DNA from: Protostelium mycophagum
Lineage: Eukaryota > Evosea > Variosea > Protosteliida > Protosteliaceae
Reading direction: 5' to 3'
Assembly: GCA_002081555.1 (NCBI GenBank)
Contig: MZNV01000724.1
Span: 1-25,453, forward strand
Length of the DNA: 25,453 nt
Below the pieces are notes generated by a model that had not been told where the DNA came from, did no database searches, and saw nothing but the letters and a program-made list of their open reading frames with translations. The position numbers and the translations under genes are program-made. Positions 21,963 to 25,453 of the stretch are shown here, piece by piece. Numbering within the stretch: position 1 is the first letter of the stretch; the number at the start of each line of letters is the position of its first letter.

Positions 21963-22135
21963 GAGATCATAAAGAAGTCCAGACTCACCAGCACGGGTGG
22001 CTCCTTGGGCAGATCTCTGGCCTTGACAGCAGAGCGACGAGATTCTCTTTTTCCACAGCGGCTATTGATTGGAAGAAGGAAGACACAATGAGGAGAAATT
22101 GCTGCACTTTCAGACGTTGAAACATTCTGAACGTG

Positions 22136-23364
22136 ATGAATTTGTGAGTAATTTATGAAATACGCGACTTGCGATAGACAGAGTTCAACAATCCTGGAGA
22201 GCCAGAACGGGATTTGGCTCAACATGACCTTTCCCCAGGCCACATGAACGAACGTCTACTCTTCAGCCTGGATGGAGACCAGTCCTCTTACCTGCCGTGC
22301 CCAGATCCATCAAAAATGCTTACAAGAAGCCAAAGAAGAAAGAGGAAACGGACGTTCAGCCACAGATGATTGAACTCCTCAAGCTCTTCACACAAGGCAT
22401 GACAGATAGGAAGGTCCACGATACCCATAGGGAGAACTTCCTGTCTGATCATGATGCGACAGTCACTGATGAAGACTCTGACCCTCGGCTGTGGAGCACC
22501 CATTGGATCACATTCAAGTTTAAGACATCAATCGCTGGATCAGACGCAGATGAAGGCAGAGGTCAGGTGAGCTGCTTAAAATACGTGGCCTGTCTTCTGA
22601 CCGCAAAAGATCATCTATCGCCTTTGTCACATTCTCGACCACCAACCTGGCAGAAGGGTAGCCTTTGGTGTTCTTGCTGACCTGAAGTACGTTGAATTCA
22701 TCCGGGTCTGCAATGATGGTGAACGGACATTTGAGCGAAGTCCGACAATGCCCATATGGAACAACAAGTCTGTCTTTACGGATGGAGGCATTTCGCTCTC
22801 TCCTGTTACGATCTTCACCACATCGACTTGGGCTCCGGGATCAAACGATACATCCGCTACCCTCTACAATGAGCCCCTTCAAAGCCGTTGGATTCATCCG
22901 TCAACGTGAGTGACCGATATTCGACTCTATTGACTGGATTGACTGTGATTTAGCGTCCAAGCCGATCGACCGTATGTGCTGCTCGGGGAGAATTCGAACG
23001 TCAAATGTGGTAATCAAGCCCTACCCATCAACTCACCGTGGACAGAGAGGACTCAACCCAACCACCTACACAACTCACCTGCTCTCCTATGCTCCACCAC
23101 GCCTTCTTGGAAGGGAATGACTGCCGTTTCAGTGCACCGGATGACTTCATTGCCCTCCTCTTCTCCATGGTACAAGTCGTCACTGGCAAACTGCCGTGGC
23201 GCAGGACCTTAGGGAGAAACGTCGTCCATCTCAAGTTGGCCCTCATCCACAGTAATCCAAACTTGCGGCATCAAGATGACGAGATCCAAGAGTCTCTCAG
23301 TGTTTTTCGTCAGGTTGTAATCGACACAGAGCTCTCAGGAGATTCCACTAAGGAGGACGAATAG
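22136..23364 (+). CDS. Divergent protein-kinase-like protein (FunK1/CK1-like features, no visible catalytic core)
   Basis: Exons 22136-22143, 22239-22566, 22610-22905, 22954-23009 and 23048-23364 give 334 aa in phase. The 8-base first exon is the least certain part. A basic patch (KKPKKKEE) follows the N-terminus. HILDHQPGRRVAFGVLADLK resembles the segment before the kinase core in fungal FunK1-type kinases. APDDFIALLFSMVQVVTGKLPWRR resembles the DD...L...TGxLPW segment of CK1/VRK C-lobes. I see no VAxK lysine, HRD or DFG, and the gap between the two halves is too short for a full N-lobe and catalytic loop. It is therefore either a pseudokinase, a decayed kinase, or a model with a missed exon. 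Codon use looks GC-richer than the neighbours. An AATAAA lies 107 bp after the stop. Confidence 0.5.
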
Positions 23365-23470
23365 AGATGAGGCATGACGTAAATTCGTAATCAATAACGA
23401 GTTGAATTTGGATATGTCATATACTTAGCGTGGTACTCCTCTTAGGCATCGCTCACATCACATAGAAAGT

Positions 23471-23476
23471 AATAAA
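23471..23476 (+). terminator. AATAAA polyadenylation signal of the kinase-like gene
   Basis: AATAAA lies 107 bp downstream of the plus-strand stop, in AT-rich sequence. A minus-strand AATAAA at 23501-23506 faces it, so two convergent transcripts would end within about 40 bp of each other. Confidence 0.5.
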
Positions 23477-23500
23477 ATAGAGACACGAGAACATATTTCA

Positions 23501-23506
23501 TTTATT
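23501..23506 (-). terminator. AATAAA polyadenylation signal of the minus-strand zinc-motif gene
   Basis: On the minus strand the sequence reads AGAATAAATG about 67 bases after the stop at 23573-23575. This is the main evidence that the short coding fragment just upstream is the 3' end of a real gene. Confidence 0.5.
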
Positions 23507-23572
23507 CTGAATTTCGCAATCTTTGCAATGCTAAAACTAAGCACAAATTTGACAGATGCAGTTTGGAGGACT

Positions 23573-23793
23573 TTAAGTGATGTCTTTGCACTGTATCAGA
23601 AAGTCAGCATCTTCCAATGTCAAAAGCTTTAACATTAGACGATCTAATTCTTTGTGTGTCAGAGCTGAATCACTCACAAACAAGGGCTGCTCACACAAAA
23701 TCCACATGTTGCAATGGCCTCAGGATCAATAGTCTTATTGCATTTTAAGCATTTTAACTTGCTCATCACCTCAATTGGATCAGATTGTGCCTC
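23573..23793 (-). CDS. 3' part of an unrecognised gene with a Cys4-type zinc motif
   Basis: The minus strand has an acceptor-like TTTTAG at 23794, then an open frame with KLKCLKCNKTIDPEAIATCG, that is C-x2-C and a second C-x2-C (CGFC). After this the frame moves to SALTHKELDRLMLKLLTLED and ends QCKDIT-stop at 23573. A 32-nt intron at 23665-23696 keeps frame but costs the fourth cysteine; the other explanation is a one-base shift. An in-frame ATG at about 23763 could start a protein of about 53 aa, or upstream exons exist that I cannot place in 23794-24051. I do not recognise the family. Confidence 0.35.
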
Positions 23794-24051
23794 CTAAAAT
23801 AAATGATGTACACTGCCTTATATCAACAATGAATTTATATAAAATTGGTCCTGAAATGAAGGCAGTTGAAGAATAAGCACCATCAATTATATAATGAACC
23901 AAAGACGTCTAGCCGTGATTCTGGGTTAAATAATATGTTGTACAATTTCGTTCCTTGACCTAAGAACTCCAATCAAGGTCGAGAGTTTTTTGAAAACGTA
24001 ACATTGACGAGACAGGTACGTTACCACAAATTCAACGAGAGATAATTTCTG
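23794..24051. other. Gap between the zinc-motif fragment and ISCA1 gene
   Basis: These 258 bp hold the ISCA1 3' end and the upstream part of the zinc-motif gene. I looked for a further coding exon on the minus strand. The short frames after the ATG-like starts at about 24000 and 23882 could not be joined convincingly to the fragment. Confidence 0.4.
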
Positions 24052-24547
24052 TTATGTATTGAAAGACTCTCCACAACCACAAGAACCTTTGGCATTCGGA
24101 TTGACAAAAATAAACTCTGATTTGAGATGATCCTCCACCCAATCCATCTGTGTACCGACTACTGTCATCAAAGCTTGTGGGTCTATAAACACTTGCACTC
24201 CTGCGATGCAATGTTAGTTCAATCATGTCATCAAAGCGTGTTATTTATGAGCTATTTTATCACCCACCATGTTCTTCTACTATTTCGTCCGTTGCCTTCT
24301 TCTCATTGGCATAATCAAGTGTATATGATAACCCACTGCAACCTCTCTTCTTTACTCCTAAACGTATTCCCATCGTGTCTGGCCGATTTAACAATAATTC
24401 TTTTAGACGTGCGCCAGCAGCGGGTGACTAACAATGTTCAGACAGATTATGTATTTAACCGCTCACTAATGTTACTGCTGCTTTTCTATTGGCGAAACGA
24501 CTTGAAGCGGCTCTTGCCCCTGTGATCACGCGTCCTGCTGCGGACAT
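24052..24547 (-). CDS. ISCA1: ISCA1-type mitochondrial iron-sulfur cluster assembly protein
   Basis: Three exons (24547-24467, 24427-24268, 24200-24052) give 129 aa. The first 27 residues are rich in Arg, Ser and Ala with no acidic residue (MSAAGRVITGARAASSRFAN), as in a mitochondrial targeting peptide. The A-type domain follows: KKRGCSGLSY (Cys57), IDPQALMTVVGTQMDWVEDH, EFIFVNPNAKGSCGCGESF (Cys121, Cys123). All three conserved cysteines that hold iron or the cluster are present and the length is normal. These proteins take part in making [4Fe-4S] clusters for mitochondrial enzymes. The IDP..ALM..GT.MD wording is closest to ISCA1 rather than ISCA2. Introns are 39 and 67 nt. It has no functional link to its neighbours. 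Confidence 0.93.
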
Positions 24548-25025
24548 ATGTCGTTGATGAGTCCAGTTGTTGTGTTTTTGTTTTGTTTTGTTTATTTACC
24601 AAGTAAGTGATATGTAATTACACATCTGGTGATCGAAAGGGCGCTGAGGTCTGACTGGTTTTCCCAGAGAGGGTGAGTTTTCTAAGGCTAAGAGGGATAG
24701 AAGTACAACGTCTGAGGGGGTCGATCATATTATCTGTCGCCTAACGGGGTAGGGTCCCCACCCCCCAGATACACCACGGACACGACAATAGGAACAGAAT
24801 AAAAAGCTCACACAACTGAGCAATACCGCTCGGCTTCAACAGACAAACATACGCCCACAAACACACACAGAAGGAACGTACCGCAGGTCTCCGTTCTTTA
24901 GGTTTGCGATCTAGTCGTGTGTAGTTGTATTAAACCATGGTTTGATCCATCTGGAAACTATTTTGTTTTTCAATCAGTTTATGTCTTTGTACCATGATTC
25001 TCTAAATGTCTACTAAGGTCTGTGG
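24548..25025. other. Gene-poor region upstream of ISCA1
   Basis: These 478 bp contain the ISCA1 promoter side, a T/G-rich run (GTTTTTGTTTTGTTTTG at about 24571-24588), a C-rich run at about 24766-24776 and a CA-rich run at about 24850-24870. I see no long frame, no tRNA-like cloverleaf and no clear repeat ends. Base composition is patchier than in other gaps of the window. Confidence 0.4.
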
Positions 25026-25229
25026 TTAAAGATGATGTAGACCTTCTGCACCAACTATGGGGAACTCAAATTCTTTGTATATAGAAAAAGAACTCTTTTG
25101 CTCAAACTTTGGCTGGTATACACATCTTTTGTGAGCTAAAAGGGCATTGTATGGTGTTCTTTCATCTGTATTAGAGCTATCTTCTCCAGAGAGCTCAGAA
25201 ACCTTTCTTTTGTTCTTCTTGGGTGGCAT
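25026..25229 (-). CDS. Small basic hypothetical protein, 67 aa
   Basis: An intact frame starts MPPKKNKRKVSELSGEDSSN and runs to a TAA. The N-terminus has a Lys/Arg cluster (KKNKRK) followed by an acidic Ser-rich stretch, as in nuclear proteins with a localisation signal. The rest (for example YNALLAHKRC, FEFPIVG) is unlike any family I recognise. A donor-like GGTCTAC at the 3' end could extend it by a few residues. The initiator context (GAGAG-ATG-CC) is acceptable. It may equally be the first exon of a gene continuing on the minus strand, or a chance frame. Confidence 0.35.
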   Translation of the reverse strand: MPPKKNKRKVSELSGEDSSNTDERTPYNALLAHKRCVYQPKFEQKSSFSIYKEFEFPIVGAEGLHHL

Positions 25230-25453
25230 CTCTCTGATGAAAAAGCGGTTAGAAATATTTTGACAAGACAGATAATTTTGACAAAAATAACAAGTTCAGA
25301 CCTTCTACAAGAACCTATCACAGTAGCCAGATCATAAAAGAACAAGCACAGTATTATTTCAGGTGAGATCACATTATATGGAAGTAAGATAATGATATGA
25401 CTCTGATGTCTATGAATTGGAATCAGAGAACACAAATGGCACCATCAGAACAA

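Noticed and set aside
21716-22243. A 175-codon minus-strand open frame
   Set aside because: It overlaps the last GH128 exons, whose frame is supported by family motifs and splice phase, and its translation resembles nothing known.
24548-25025. Possible tRNA gene or transposon end in the patchy upstream region of ISCA1
   Set aside because: No A-box/B-box pair, no cloverleaf, no terminal repeats and no coding remnants could be found by eye.

Overview
This window is a piece of nuclear DNA from a unicellular eukaryote. The genes are cut by many short introns, mostly 35-65 nt and flanked by GT...AG, and intergenic gaps are only about 130-480 bp. Three of the genes end in a TAA stop lying inside an AATAAA polyadenylation signal. 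The gene content fits a free-living amoeboid protist, and a protosteloid amoebozoan is my best guess. That content includes DENN and RhoGAP regulators, an F-box protein, a fungal/amoebal-type family 2 glycosyltransferase, a secreted hevein/GH128 enzyme and a sperm-tail (SHIPPO) repeat protein. I cannot name the species from the sequence alone. No bacterial-type operons, CRISPR arrays, tRNA or rRNA genes, or recognisable transposons were seen.

Layout, left half (minus strand). Positions <1-3371 hold the 5' part of a gene with about 29 SHIPPO (PGPGxY) repeats, including a recent 321-bp tandem duplication and an apparent one-base frameshift. Positions 3567-5499 encode a complete 519-aa DENN-domain protein in nine exons. 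Positions 5637-17811 read as one 24-exon gene of 3,714 codons. Its parts, in order, are a PxWL motif array, a low-complexity repeat, an F-box, long helical bundles, a PH domain, a TPR-like helical region, a complete membrane-embedded GT2 glycosyltransferase and an unrecognised C-terminal module. All 23 introns keep the frame.

Layout, right half. A 177-bp divergent promoter region separates the giant gene from a plus-strand RhoGAP gene (17989-20326, 14 exons, 566 aa) that also carries NPF motifs and an LSD1-like four-cysteine zinc motif. Next, also on the plus strand, come a secreted hevein-PAN-like-GH128 glucanase (20474-21961, 8 exons, 389 aa) and a divergent kinase-like gene (22136-23364). 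On the minus strand lie a short zinc-motif coding fragment (about 23573-23793), a mitochondrial ISCA1-type iron-sulfur assembly gene (24052-24547, 129 aa) and a small basic ORF (25026-25229).

How the genes relate. There is no operon-like pathway. DENN and RhoGAP both regulate small GTPases (membrane traffic and actin). The GT2 module of the giant gene would make or extend a polysaccharide at a membrane, while the GH128 enzyme would cut beta-1,3-glucan outside the cell or in a food vacuole. The most novel object is the giant F-box/PH/GT2 fusion. Every splice junction was worked out by hand from the sequence, and none is confirmed by transcript data.
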